A program made the position numbers and the translations under genes. From contig CP082230.1 in NCBI GenBank assembly GCA_019856515.1, forward strand, positions 2,232,001 to 2,296,000: DNA of 64,000 nucleotides, given 5' to 3'. Origin of the DNA: Prolixibacteraceae bacterium (GTDB taxonomy: Bacteria; Bacteroidota; Bacteroidia; Bacteroidales; Prolixibacteraceae). The notes under the pieces were generated by a model, which saw only the letters and a list, made by a program, of their open reading frames with translations, did not search any database and was not told the DNA's origin. Position 1 is the stretch's first letter; the number at the start of each line of letters is the position of its first letter. Positions 8,651-17,685 of this stretch are shown one piece after another.

Positions 8651-9766
8651 ATGCATCTCAAGAATCTTTCTGTAATTAACTACAAAAATATCGGTCAAAC
8701 CGACTTGGATTTCTCTGCCAAATTCAACTGTTTTATTGGAAACAATGGGATGGGTAAGACCAACATATTGGACACGATATACTACCTCTCTTTTTGCAAA
8801 AGCTACTTCTCTAGTTCTGACAAGCAGAACGTAAAGCACGATGAAGCCTTCTTCATGCTACAGGGAGCTTACGATCGAAATGGCGAAGAAGAGGTCCTTT
8901 ACTGTGGTTACAAATCAGGACAAAAGAAGAAGTTCAAACGCGACGACAAAGAGTATCAAAAGCTTTCCGAACACATCGGTTTGTTCCCACTGGTGATCAT
9001 CTCACCATCCGATCAAAACCTGATCCAAGGAGGTAGTGAAGCTCGTCGTAAATTCATGGATGGAGTCATCTCACAGTACAACAAAGCATTCCTTCAAGAT
9101 CTAATTGCCTACAATCGCACACTACTTCAACGCAATCAGCTATTGAAACAATTTGCCAGCGAACGCTATTTCGACGAAGAGACACTAATTATATACGACC
9201 AACAGCTCATTCACTACGGAACGCGAATTTACGAATCAAGGGCAAGTTTCATCGACACCTTTCTTCCGATCTTCCAACAGCACTACCAATTTATATGCAA
9301 AGGCCAAGAGCAAGTAGACTTAGTATATAAATCGTCAATGCACCACACGCCATACGAACAGCTCTTAAAAGAGAGTCGTCAAAAAGATTTGGCGATGGGC
9401 TACACCACTATGGGACCACACAAAGACGATTTAGAACTAAAACTAGGCGACTATCTAATGAAAAAGATAGGTTCACAAGGACAGAACAAAAGTTTCTTGA
9501 TCTCTCTTAAGTTTGCCCAATTCGATTTCATGAAACATTTAAGCCAAGCAACACCAATCTTGGTATTGGATGATATTTTTGATAAATTAGATGCCCAACG
9601 TGTTGAACAGATCATCGATCTAGTTTCGAAAGATGATTTCGGACAGATATTCATCTCTGACACCAACCGTGAGCATATTGATCAAATTTTTCATCGTAAA
9701 GGTGCCGAATATAAAATATTCCAGTTAAACCAAGGAGAAGTTTCCGAAATCGATCCCAAAGCATGA
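8651..9766 (+). CDS. recF: DNA replication/repair protein RecF
   Basis: 371 aa, normal length. RecF is an SMC/ABC-type ATPase that helps load RecA at single-strand gaps with RecO and RecR. Walker A is GNNGMGKT at residues 30-37. The family segment VIISPSDQNLIQGGSEARRK is present (about 115-134). The ABC signature region is SLKFAQ and Walker B is ILVLDDIFDKLD near residue 300. Just after comes QIFISDTN, the D-loop/H-loop region. The start at 8651 is the only one that keeps the whole N-terminal strand before Walker A. The 3' end overlaps the DUF721 gene by 4 bases (ATGA), so the two are translationally coupled. Confidence 0.97.
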   Translation: MHLKNLSVINYKNIGQTDLDFSAKFNCFIGNNGMGKTNILDTIYYLSFCKSYFSSSDKQNVKHDEAFFMLQGAYDRNGEEEVLYCGYKSGQKKKFKRDDKEYQKLSEHIGLFPLVIISPSDQNLIQGGSEARRKFMDGVISQYNKAFLQDLIAYNRTLLQRNQLLKQFASERYFDEETLIIYDQQLIHYGTRIYESRASFIDTFLPIFQQHYQFICKGQEQVDLVYKSSMHHTPYEQLLKESRQKDLAMGYTTMGPHKDDLELKLGDYLMKKIGSQGQNKSFLISLKFAQFDFMKHLSQATPILVLDDIFDKLDAQRVEQIIDLVSKDDFGQIFISDTNREHIDQIFHRKGAEYKIFQLNQGEVSEIDPKA

Positions 9767-10059
9767 AATACCGCAAATATCCACCCCAGCCCATTGGTAA
9801 AGTATTGGAGAAATATTTAGAGAGATCTCCTCTAAATGACAAACTAAAAGAAGTAGAAGCACTGGCGGCATGGCAAAAAATCATGGGACCCAACATCATG
9901 GAACGCACACAAAAGCTATATATGAAGAGCGGAGTGCTTCACATCAAAGTCGACAGTTCCATCATCAAACACGACATCTACATGATGCGCAACCACATCA
10001 TGCGCAACATAAACAACCATCTAAAAGCAGAGATTGTAAAAGAGATCGTCCTTGAGTAG
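9763..10059 (+). CDS. DUF721 family protein
   Basis: 98 aa. The DUF721/DciA-like N-terminal fold is recognisable: an amphipathic start, AWQKIMGPNIMERTQKLYMK, then GVLHIKVDSS, where the DUF721 beta-strand normally is, and helix HDIYMMRNHIMRNINNHL. In Bacteroidota this small protein regularly follows recF. DciA proteins load the replicative helicase DnaB, but whether this short form does so is not established. The 4-base overlap with recF implies one transcript. Confidence 0.85.
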   Translation: MKYRKYPPQPIGKVLEKYLERSPLNDKLKEVEALAAWQKIMGPNIMERTQKLYMKSGVLHIKVDSSIIKHDIYMMRNHIMRNINNHLKAEIVKEIVLE

Positions 10060-10176
10060 TCTCTATTGAATATATCTCAAATAGAACATGCGAGGTTCAA
10101 CCATTTAAATAGCACAAGACATCCGTTCAGATCAACGGATACAAAAACACGTTATCCCCTCAAAAATAGATCCAAC

Positions 10177-10773
10177 CTACACTCGAATCAAATCAATAGT
10201 ATACATAGGAGCACTCTCCCACCCCATCATCGCATTAATAATACGAAAGTGGGTATAGTGCGATAACGAGGCAACGGGTATATCCGTCTCGTGAATCACC
10301 CCATCATCTAAGAGTCTCTGCCTCTGTGTTCCCTTCAACAAACACTGCTTAGGTGTCCACCATACCCCATCTCTATAAAAAACAAGATTGGTATAAGTAG
10401 TATCGGTCACCATACCGTTTTGAACAATCACGGCCTCCTCATTCGCACCTAACAAAGCAGAGATACGCTGAAAATCATCACGATTTCTATACTTAAAATC
10501 ATACATGATCTCACCAGCCTCAACACAGACAAAACGTTCGATATCTCTTATTTGATACGGAACCCACTGTATAGAGACCACCTTTTCTGCATACGCGACA
10601 GTCAATCGATACACTCCATCCTTGGGCAAATCAACAGAAGACAACACATCCAAAAGATCAATACGATAGGCAGGATAGAAGTGATGCATCGTACGATCTA
10701 GACGTGCTTGATGAGATTCGACATACTCCACCACTCCATTACTCAAAGACATCGTCTCAATAAATTGGCACAT
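10177..10773 (-). CDS. pabC: Class IV aminotransferase, probable aminodeoxychorismate lyase PabC
   Basis: 198 aa, shorter than typical PabC (about 260), as in other Bacteroidota members. This PLP enzyme would release pyruvate from 4-amino-4-deoxychorismate to give p-aminobenzoate for folate. The PLP lysine is expected at YDFKYRNR (about residues 90-97), followed by the class IV signature NGMVTDTTYTNLVFYRDG (about 118-135) in which Asp replaces the more usual Glu. KQCLLKGTQRQRLL matches the conserved C-terminal binding segment. The gene overlaps pabB by 17 bases on the same strand, which strongly supports the folate role. Function depends on that context, because class IV enzymes are otherwise hard to separate. 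Confidence 0.85.
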   Translation of the reverse strand: MCQFIETMSLSNGVVEYVESHQARLDRTMHHFYPAYRIDLLDVLSSVDLPKDGVYRLTVAYAEKVVSIQWVPYQIRDIERFVCVEAGEIMYDFKYRNRDDFQRISALLGANEEAVIVQNGMVTDTTYTNLVFYRDGVWWTPKQCLLKGTQRQRLLDDGVIHETDIPVASLSHYTHFRIINAMMGWESAPMYTIDLIRV

Positions 10774-11722
10774 ATATCTTCTTTATTAATTCGTCATACT
10801 CTCCCTCCATATCACTCATTGCAGTCACACCACCACCACTATGAAAAAAGTAGCGATCCTCCTCCTGTGCAATAAAACGTATCATCACCATTGAGTCAAG
10901 ATGCGCTCCATCATATACTCCAGCAACTCCAGTATAAAACCCTCTCTCCGAGGGTTCCGCTTCAGCAATAATTTCACAGGTCTTTTTCTTAGGTGCTCCA
11001 GTAATCGAACCTGCAGGCAATAGCTTATTAAAGATATCCCCCAGATGGGCATGATAATCTTCGGGCAACTCCCCTTCGATATGCGAACTCACTTGTAGCA
11101 GAGCTCCATTTTGCGTCTTCACACGATCCACATAACGAAACTTCTTCACTCTCACATGATCTGCCACACTACTTAGATCGTTACGTATCAAGTCGACAAT
11201 TGTAAAATGTTCCGACCTCTCTTTCTCATCATTCATAATGATCTCTTCCGCATGTGGAATGGTAGCATCAATAGTTCCTTTCATCGGAAAAGAGGAGATC
11301 TTCTGACCTCGTATCTCCACAAATTTCTCTGGCGAGAAACAGAGGAACCTATTCGCTACAAACAACCGATACTTTGCCTGTACACCATGATACAGACGCT
11401 CCAAATCCACCGAAAGTGTTATGGGGCTCTTCATAGTCAGATTAGTCAAAAACGAGTCGCCATACAGAAGGCCATCTCTCACAACAGTAAAAGCCTTAGA
11501 AAACGAAGCTAACGATGCGGGGCTAGCATTCAAGACAACATCAAGAGGCTCTTGCTTCGAGGTTCCATTGCTCACGCCATTAAAATCAAACTTAACAGAA
11601 GTTTGATCCAATGCATCCAATGGAGTTACCTCCCCCGCTTCCCCCTTATAGTCTATCATAAAGAAAAAAGGCGTTCTACTCGCACCCAGGCGATTCATCT
11701 TATCTATAAGATCTGTATTCAT
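10757..11722 (-). CDS. pabB: Aminodeoxychorismate synthase component I
   Basis: 321 aa, containing the chorismate-binding domain with a short N-terminal part. The motif FPMKGTID carries the Lys of the PIKGT signature that marks aminodeoxychorismate synthases (anthranilate synthases have Ala there), so PabB is preferred to TrpE. Other landmarks are DLIRNDLSSVADHVRV and the C-terminal LPAGSITGAPKKKTCEII and GFYTGVAGVYD. The enzyme uses ammonia from the PabA glutaminase to aminate chorismate at C4. It is co-transcribed with pabC (17-base overlap). The glutaminase gene lies 1.5 kb away on the other strand. Confidence 0.93.
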   Translation of the reverse strand: MNTDLIDKMNRLGASRTPFFFMIDYKGEAGEVTPLDALDQTSVKFDFNGVSNGTSKQEPLDVVLNASPASLASFSKAFTVVRDGLLYGDSFLTNLTMKSPITLSVDLERLYHGVQAKYRLFVANRFLCFSPEKFVEIRGQKISSFPMKGTIDATIPHAEEIIMNDEKERSEHFTIVDLIRNDLSSVADHVRVKKFRYVDRVKTQNGALLQVSSHIEGELPEDYHAHLGDIFNKLLPAGSITGAPKKKTCEIIAEAEPSERGFYTGVAGVYDGAHLDSMVMIRFIAQEEDRYFFHSGGGVTAMSDMEGEYDELIKKIYVPIY

Positions 11723-12053
11723 GGTTAATGGACCAATTCAATATTGATGAGAATTATAAACAATCATAAAAAACATGATATCTCCAACAAAATAACAATT
11801 TCATTTCATCACGAAATTAGACCTTTTTATCTAAACAAACAAAAGATCACACGCTCCAAACAACAGCACATTTCGTCTCCCGAACAATACCGATTATATC
11901 ATACTCTTTCCAGAACAAACAACCATCTCATTCCACATTTTTTCAACCACATGTAATCATTCCGAACAAAAACAGACTTATTAAGACAAAGAACCATAAC
12001 ACTCCATGCATCGAAGAGTGTTTCTCTAATTTAAAATATCAAAATAGACGACA
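11723..12053. other. Divergent intergenic region, pabB / S33 lipoprotein
   Basis: 331 AT-rich bases that must carry divergent promoters. The only structure I see is a 7-bp inverted repeat, AACACTC (11998-12004) and GAGTGTT (12016-12022), about 31 bases before the lipoprotein start. It could be a small operator or an mRNA leader hairpin. Confidence 0.35.
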
Positions 12054-13049
12054 ATGAAAAAGATTAGCTATTTACTATCTATCATATCACTCACACTGCT
12101 TGTTGCATGTGGGGGCGGAGACAAAACGGCTGAGAAAGTATACCCAAAAGCCACATTCGAAGTGACGAATGCTGCTGAAACCATGCCTGTATGGATTCAT
12201 GGAAAAGAGAACTCCGACTTCATCCTTCTACCTGTTCACGGAGGCCCTGGATCTGACGTTTTAGACTTCCGCACATACAAAGGAGGAGATGGATTCAAAG
12301 CCATCGAAAAAAACCATATGGTAGCCTATTGGCAACAAAGAGCCTCAGGTGCATCCAAAGGATCTGATGACAAAAAACACTTTACCATTGCACAATATGT
12401 TGACGATCTAGACAAAGTGATCGACCAATTAAAGGATCGTTATCCAGGTAAAAAAATTGTTCTATTAGGACACAGTTGGGGAGGAATGCTAACTTCTTCT
12501 TACCTAAAAGATGCAGCTCATAAAGACAAAATTGTTGCATGGATCGATGCTGGGGGTGTAACCAATGGAACAACATTGATGGAACAAACCAAAGCTGACG
12601 TATTAAAAGAGGCAGAAACTCGTGTGGCAAAAAAAGAGAACACCAAATACTGGGAAACAGTGATCTCTCAAATCAAATCAAACAAAACCAATGCCAACGC
12701 ACTTGCTTACCAAGTAACACAATACATCCCTGAAGTGTTAATCAAGGTAGATAACCACAAAGACTTTGCTATTAACCAAAGAGGATACCTAAGCAACTCA
12801 GTACTATTCAACGAAATACTTAAAACAGACAACACACAGAAAGTATCTGCATTTGCCAAGCCTATACTTACCCTATGGGGAAAGTATGACTTTGCAGTTT
12901 CTGCTTCTCAAAAGAAAGAGGTAGAAGGGGTCGTAGATGCAAATCAGATCACAAATATCGTATTTCCAGCATCTGGACACTATATGATGTTTCATGAACC
13001 AGCCCTATTTGCAAAGAGTATCAATGACTTTATCAAGACCATTCAATAA
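12054..13049 (+). CDS. Alpha/beta-hydrolase lipoprotein, proline iminopeptidase (S33) type
   Basis: 331 aa. An SPII signal peptide ends at LVACGGG (lipobox Cys 19), so the enzyme should be anchored in the envelope, unlike the cytosolic Pip enzymes. The oxyanion motif HGGPGS is typical of proline iminopeptidases. The nucleophile elbow is GHSWGGM. The acid is probably the Asp in LWGKYDF and the catalytic His is in ASGHYMMF near the C-terminus. The cap region between residues about 165 and 240 is helical. The usual WDQRGxGxS is altered to YWQQRASGAS, so substrate choice may differ. It ends at a strong terminator hairpin. Peptidase activity on N-terminal Pro is likely but not proven. Confidence 0.82.
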   Translation: MKKISYLLSIISLTLLVACGGGDKTAEKVYPKATFEVTNAAETMPVWIHGKENSDFILLPVHGGPGSDVLDFRTYKGGDGFKAIEKNHMVAYWQQRASGASKGSDDKKHFTIAQYVDDLDKVIDQLKDRYPGKKIVLLGHSWGGMLTSSYLKDAAHKDKIVAWIDAGGVTNGTTLMEQTKADVLKEAETRVAKKENTKYWETVISQIKSNKTNANALAYQVTQYIPEVLIKVDNHKDFAINQRGYLSNSVLFNEILKTDNTQKVSAFAKPILTLWGKYDFAVSASQKKEVEGVVDANQITNIVFPASGHYMMFHEPALFAKSINDFIKTIQ

Positions 13050-13103
13050 TTATTATATTTTACTTAGAGGTAAACAAAAACTTACCTCACTTTCTTTATT
13101 CTT

Positions 13104-13135
13104 AGGTTGTCTTATTTCGATAAGACAACCTTTTC
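13104..13135 (+). terminator. Terminator of the S33 lipoprotein gene
   Basis: Perfect 11-bp stem AGGTTGTCTTA (13104-13114) with TAAGACAACCT (13121-13131), loop tttcga, followed by TTTTC. Confidence 0.8.
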
Positions 13136-13203
13136 TATATCCACTTCTCAGACAACCGAGTGAATTTACCTCCAAAGGTTTTTCATCCTATCTTCCCTTT
13201 TCC

Positions 13204-13211
13204 TATTTTTG
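13204..13211 (+). promoter_or_regulatory. Putative -7 promoter box of pabA
   Basis: TATTTTTG matches TAnnTTTG. It lies 28 bases before the pabA ATG and just after the upstream terminator. The matching upstream element is poor (TTTTTC near 13184). Confidence 0.35.
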
Positions 13212-13239
13212 TATCCAAACAAAGAAAAAGAAACTATAG

Positions 13240-13821
13240 ATGGTGCGTGTGCTAATTATTGACAACGACGATTCGTTTACATATAATCTCAGACAACTTG
13301 TAGAAGAAGCCGAGATCCAAACAGAAGAGGTTATCGTTATATCACATAAAGATGTGACCCTCGACGACGTGGCTCCATTTAGTCATATTATCTTCTCTCC
13401 TGGCCCAAGTCTTCCGAAAGACCATCCCATGATGTTCGAAATACTAGAAGCATTTGAAGATACCAAAGTTATCCTAGGAGTATGTCTAGGACATCAAGCC
13501 ATCGGAGCCTTCTATGGGGCAAAACTGTCTCAACTAAAACAGGTAGTCCACGGACAACAGCGAGAAATAATATGGGACAGCACCACCCATCCCAAACTAT
13601 CCCTACCAAGTCCATCTATTGTCGGACTTTACCACTCATGGTTTATCGATTCCATCCCAGAAGCCATGCCACTACACATCACAGCCGCCGACCCAACAGG
13701 ACGTATCATGGCCATCGAACACCACACCTTTGCCATCACAGGAGTCCAATTTCATCCCGAGTCAATGATGACCGAACAGGGGGATCTGTTTATCAACAAG
13801 TGGTTATCCCAAACAGTATAA
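13240..13821 (+). CDS. pabA: Glutamine amidotransferase component II (PabA/TrpG type)
   Basis: 193 aa, standard class I glutaminase length. The N-terminal LIIDNDDSFTYNL is the PabA/TrpG signature, and FSPGPS, GVCLGHQAIG (nucleophile Cys) and GVQFHPES (catalytic His, Glu) complete the triad. It hydrolyses glutamine and channels ammonia to the chorismate-binding partner. The nearest partner is pabB at 10757-11722, and no tryptophan genes are in the window, so a PabA role is favoured. A dual role with TrpE, known in some bacteria, cannot be excluded. The gene is not in the pabBC operon but faces away from it. Confidence 0.92.
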   Translation: MVRVLIIDNDDSFTYNLRQLVEEAEIQTEEVIVISHKDVTLDDVAPFSHIIFSPGPSLPKDHPMMFEILEAFEDTKVILGVCLGHQAIGAFYGAKLSQLKQVVHGQQREIIWDSTTHPKLSLPSPSIVGLYHSWFIDSIPEAMPLHITAADPTGRIMAIEHHTFAITGVQFHPESMMTEQGDLFINKWLSQTV

Positions 13822-13889
13822 AATAACAAAGCACTCCTACCTTATCGTTTATACAATCATTGGCCTCCATTAAAAACCTCATTTTACAC

Positions 13890-14309
13890 AATACGGCTTA
13901 GTTTGTGCCAATTTATTGGCACGAAAGGGATACCTAAACCGATGGGAACGCCGAGATCCTGCTCGGCATCGTACCACAAGAGAGCCACAACCATAGTATT
14001 CATCTGCGTACTATGTTGACAAAATGATGGGGTCGGACTTACAGCCCTCCTTGTAATTATATTACCTATACCCAGCGCTTCGCACTGGGCTAAGTTCTAT
14101 TTCCCTTTCAGGGAATGTTGCAGCATAGACAGATTGCATCACGAGCATGTTGCTCGATAGTAGGGTTGACACACGATGCCGAGCTGGAGCTCGGCGTTCC
14201 CAGCGGTTGTCCCATTCTTGCACTTCAACCAGATCAGTGATAATCCGTCTAATCCGTGGCTATATTTCCCTTCGTGGTATATTTCATACGCGTCATCCAT
14301 TCCACATCC
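13890..14309. repeat. Multi-hairpin repeat, copy 1 (420 bp)
   Basis: First of four directly repeated units. The unit starts AATACGGCTTAGTTTGTGCC. It contains a chain of hairpins: GTGCCAAT/ATTGGCAC, GCCGAG-type stems near the beginning and the end (GCCGAGCT with AGCTCGGC), CCCAGCGCTTCGCACTGGG, and TTTCCCTTTCAGGGAA. The sequence CCGCTGGGAACGCCGAGCTC near the start recurs inverted near the end, so the whole unit can fold on itself. Short open frames here are by-products of the repeat. It resembles REP/BIME-like intergenic elements; no transposase is adjacent. Confidence 0.85.
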
Positions 14310-14690
14310 AATACGGCTTAGTTTGTGCCAATTCATTGGCACGAAAGGGATACCTCAACCGCTGGGAACGCCGAGCTCCTGCTCGGCATCGTGCCACAAG
14401 AGAGCCACAACCTTAGTATTCACCTGCATACTATGTTGACAAAATGATGGGGTCGGACTTACAGCCCTCCTTGTAATTATATTACCTATACCCAGCGCTT
14501 CGCACTGGGCTATGTTCTATTTCCCTTTCAGGGAATGTTGCAGCATAGACAGATTGCATCACGAGCATATTGCGCCATAGTAGAGTTGACACACGATGCC
14601 GAGCTGGAGCGCTGCGTTCCCAGCAGTTGTCCCATTCTTGCACTTCAATCATATCCGTGGGAATCCGTCCAATCCGTGGCTATATTTCTA
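14310..14690. repeat. Multi-hairpin repeat, copy 2
   Basis: Direct tandem copy of the unit at 13890, offset by exactly 420 bases, with the same hairpins. Its last arm has drifted (GCTGCGTTCCCAGCAG in place of the symmetrical arm). It ends near 14690 where AT-rich sequence begins. The 340 bases from there to the next gene hold nothing recognisable apart from the likely promoter of the 644-aa gene. Confidence 0.85.
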
Positions 14691-15033
14691 TCCCCCTTCA
14701 CTTTAAGAGCAAAAACAGTGTTAAAAACTATTAAATAAGAAAGACTACATATAATCTACCTCTGAACACACCCCTACGAAACAATAAACATATACATCTT
14801 TTTAAATTCAATTTAAAACATAAACACGCTATAAACCTCAAAATGACATAGCAAAATTCATAAAAACGAATAATTACCACAAGCAATAGCCCAATATTAC
14901 CGAATCAAAATAATAAATACGACAATTAAGCACCTATTAGCATATGAAAAATCAAATGTTAATTTATAAATAAACAACACAACACAATTATATATAGCTT
15001 AATATTACAAGACAAATATTAACTATTTTTACA

Positions 15034-16968
15034 ATGAAAAAATTAATCATTTCACTTATTGTATTAGGGGGGGGTATGATGTCATGCCAACAAGAAGCCT
15101 TGGATGCAACAAGTAATACGGTAGATGCAAGTGCTTTTGAAATCTTGCCTACTATTTCACAGAGCGAAGCACAAACAAAATTCGCTCAGATTCTTTCAAA
15201 AGCAGTGTACAACGATGAAGCAGTAAGAAGCTTCATCCAAAAAGAAGCACTGAAACAGTTCGATTGTGACTATGATATTCTTTATGGTAAAGTAAAGAAT
15301 CAAGAAGTAAAAGAGGGGATCACCTTCAAACAAGCTTTGGATGTATATGCAGAAGATGTAAACTCACTGGATCAAATCGAAAAAAGTGCTCCACTAATCA
15401 ATATTCTACTCCCAAATCTTGAATTTGTAGGTGGAATGAGTGCAGAAAAATGGAATATCTCTGATAATAACATTGGAGTAATTCCAGATATAGGAAATCT
15501 AAGTAACTCTGTTTTTAGCAATGGAGATTCAGTTAGTTATATTCCTCATAAAGAGATACCTATTTTTCCTGTGCTTATTGTAAAAAACAGCGATAGAGTT
15601 ATTTTAAAATCTCCAGCCACAAAGTCTTCTGAAGCCAGATATGATTTTAAATATGGACAATTTGACCCAACACTAAATACCTCAACAAAATCTAGAGTTT
15701 GGGTAGAACCAACTTACAAAGATAATAAACATTGGACTGCGTATAATCCTTATTTCTATCTAGAAGAAAGTGATATTGACCCTAGACTTATCAAAGCATA
15801 CAATGAAAATGTAGATGGTCTAAGCCATCGAGAGTATATGTACTACAATCTAGATAAGGACCATCGTTTTTTTGAGCATAAAGATTTAAATACTAAAATT
15901 CGAGAACGTATTTATGCAATACAAATCACAAAAGCTGGATTAAAAGCCTTTTCAATGCATACAAAAGAAAATAATGATCCATCTATAAATGGAATGAATG
16001 ATACAGGTGTAGGCACAAGTGACAGGATCGTTGTAAGAGGCGAAAAGTTTAGGGGACAAGATCTTTATGACCGTTTATGGAAAGGTGGCGTATATGAATT
16101 TCGATTTGAGATAGGAAAGCTTAAAGGAGGAAAAGTAAGTACAGTAGCGAGTGAAGTTTACGCTATAGATATAAGAGATGCATTCGACATTTCACATGTT
16201 CATATTGACAGATTAACCCCAGGTTTATTCCGAAGCAGTAGAGAATATTACACTGTAAAGATGGAGTACATTAAGCCCAAATGGGTCAAAATGGGATTAG
16301 CAAACAGGTTAGACTATTGGGACCCATTTACTGAATCTAAGAACATTAATATTAATATCTATGAAGAAGATAGTGGTGATAGAATTGAAAGAGAAATAAA
16401 ATCAACTTACACAACGACAAACAAATTTTCTGTAACCGCTGCGGGTAAGGTAGGGTCTCCGGGTAAGGAAGAGTCTGTGGATATGGTAGGGTCTGTAAAC
16501 CTAAGTGCAGCATATTCTAATGAAAATACAAGACAAACTTCAACTTCCACAAAGATATATTCAACAGATAAATCGGACTATGTAGGGTATAAGGATCTAT
16601 ACTTTCATGATGAAGTAATATTAATGAATCCTAAAGAAGCACCAATAGAAACATCAGACGGAAAAAGATATTACCCTATTAAACATCTTGCGTTTGGAAC
16701 TGAATTAAAAGTTGCAATTGCACCAATGGCAACAAATCAGAAACCAAAAACTAAATCCTCAACCAGCAACAATAATCGCAAAAGCTCGACAACAATCACT
16801 AGTAATAAACCTAAAATTAATCTACCTCCAGGGTTCACAAATCCAGGATCTCCTTTTGCCAATCCAAACAACGGAATGTGCTCTCCTAATGGTAGGCCAA
16901 TGGTTTTAGTTGCTCCAGGTGAAGAGCCTCCTGCATGTAATGATAACCCATCCAGATATATGGACTAA
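15034..16968 (+). CDS. Unknown 644-aa lipoprotein, G8 tract in signal sequence
   Basis: No family recognised. The start gives a clean SPII signal (MKKLIISLIVLGGGMMSCQQ, Cys 18). Residues about 30-110 are helical and charged. The middle (150-470) is beta-rich and aromatic, with pieces such as WVEPTYKDNKHWTAYNPYFY. Residues about 450-520 are strongly Ser/Thr-rich with alternating polar/apolar pattern (YTTTNKFSVTAAGKV; GSVNLSAAYSNENTRQTS), as in the membrane-spanning hairpins of aerolysin-type toxins; this likeness is only a pattern. The C-terminus (570-644) is low complexity, rich in Asn, Pro and Lys, with two Cys. Eight consecutive G lie in the signal-peptide codons. It heads a same-strand cluster with the next two lipoproteins, although a strong terminator follows it. 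The region is flanked on both sides by repeat pairs. Confidence 0.72.
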   Translation: MKKLIISLIVLGGGMMSCQQEALDATSNTVDASAFEILPTISQSEAQTKFAQILSKAVYNDEAVRSFIQKEALKQFDCDYDILYGKVKNQEVKEGITFKQALDVYAEDVNSLDQIEKSAPLINILLPNLEFVGGMSAEKWNISDNNIGVIPDIGNLSNSVFSNGDSVSYIPHKEIPIFPVLIVKNSDRVILKSPATKSSEARYDFKYGQFDPTLNTSTKSRVWVEPTYKDNKHWTAYNPYFYLEESDIDPRLIKAYNENVDGLSHREYMYYNLDKDHRFFEHKDLNTKIRERIYAIQITKAGLKAFSMHTKENNDPSINGMNDTGVGTSDRIVVRGEKFRGQDLYDRLWKGGVYEFRFEIGKLKGGKVSTVASEVYAIDIRDAFDISHVHIDRLTPGLFRSSREYYTVKMEYIKPKWVKMGLANRLDYWDPFTESKNININIYEEDSGDRIEREIKSTYTTTNKFSVTAAGKVGSPGKEESVDMVGSVNLSAAYSNENTRQTSTSTKIYSTDKSDYVGYKDLYFHDEVILMNPKEAPIETSDGKRYYPIKHLAFGTELKVAIAPMATNQKPKTKSSTSNNNRKSSTTITSNKPKINLPPGFTNPGSPFANPNNGMCSPNGRPMVLVAPGEEPPACNDNPSRYMD

Positions 16969-16980
16969 AATAATAACAGT

Positions 16981-17020
16981 TAGAACAATTGAACACAACT
17001 TCAATTGTTCTACTTTTTTA
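16981..17020 (+). terminator. Terminator after the 644-aa lipoprotein gene
   Basis: Perfect 13-bp stem TAGAACAATTGAA with TTCAATTGTTCTA, loop cacaac, then CTTTTTTA. It should separate this gene from the next one. Confidence 0.85.
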
Positions 17021-17033
17021 AAACTTATTACTT

Positions 17034-17591
17034 ATGAAATATTTATTTAAAATAATTGGTTGTTTAATTCTTTTCACCTCTTGTAAAACAAATGAAGATC
17101 TAAATAATATACCAAACTATATTCTTGGGGACTACAAGATGGTAGCATGGGAGTCTTCAGAAAAAATCGATATTAATAAGAATGGAAAATTTGAAGATCT
17201 TCTTACGGAATTTGAATCTTCAGGATACGGATTAGGCTTCGATTCCAGTTCTCCTCAGTTTAAACTTTTTATTTACAATAGTGGCAATACATTTTTTACT
17301 TATAAAATACCTAAAGCTGTTGTCGACCATATCGAATACCCAAATAATGTTACTCTAAATTATGAATATTGGAATATAAATAGTAAAGAATGCAATCGAT
17401 CTAAAGATCAAAGCCTTCTTTTTAAGACAAACATTACAACAAAAGGAAATAAGAGTGACACCTTTAATTCAATTCAATTCAAAAATGACACAATTATAGT
17501 AGACATGACTGCCGAACTCACGAATCTCGAAGACCCTAGGGCTGTTTACAGAACTGACATGAAATTATATTATAAAAAGGACAAACAATAA
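17034..17591 (+). CDS. Small lipocalin-like lipoprotein
   Basis: 185 aa with SPII signal (LILFTSCKTN, Cys 17). After the anchor the sequence follows the common Bacteroidota lipocalin-like pattern: a first strand of the type GDYKMVAWES, then IDINKNGKFEDLLTE with a calcium-loop-like acidic turn, and later strands ending in DMKLYYKK. Similar small lipoproteins are frequent in the phylum and have no assigned function. It follows the 644-aa gene by 65 bases with a terminator between, so separate expression is possible. The family call rests on overall pattern only. Confidence 0.65.
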   Translation: MKYLFKIIGCLILFTSCKTNEDLNNIPNYILGDYKMVAWESSEKIDINKNGKFEDLLTEFESSGYGLGFDSSSPQFKLFIYNSGNTFFTYKIPKAVVDHIEYPNNVTLNYEYWNINSKECNRSKDQSLLFKTNITTKGNKSDTFNSIQFKNDTIIVDMTAELTNLEDPRAVYRTDMKLYYKKDKQ

Positions 17592-17685
17592 ACTGTACAA
17601 TGCACTCAAAAAGTAATAGGAAATAAATACCTCATTACCATTTTGAGACATCTATTCTTCTTAAAAATATTTAATTAAAACAAAG

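Noticed and set aside
14139..14738. Several 60-90-codon open frames in the repeats at 14.1-14.7 kb and 18.95-19.34 kb.
   Set aside because: They occur on both strands at the same places in each repeat copy, follow hairpins and have no start context. They are by-products of the repeat sequence.
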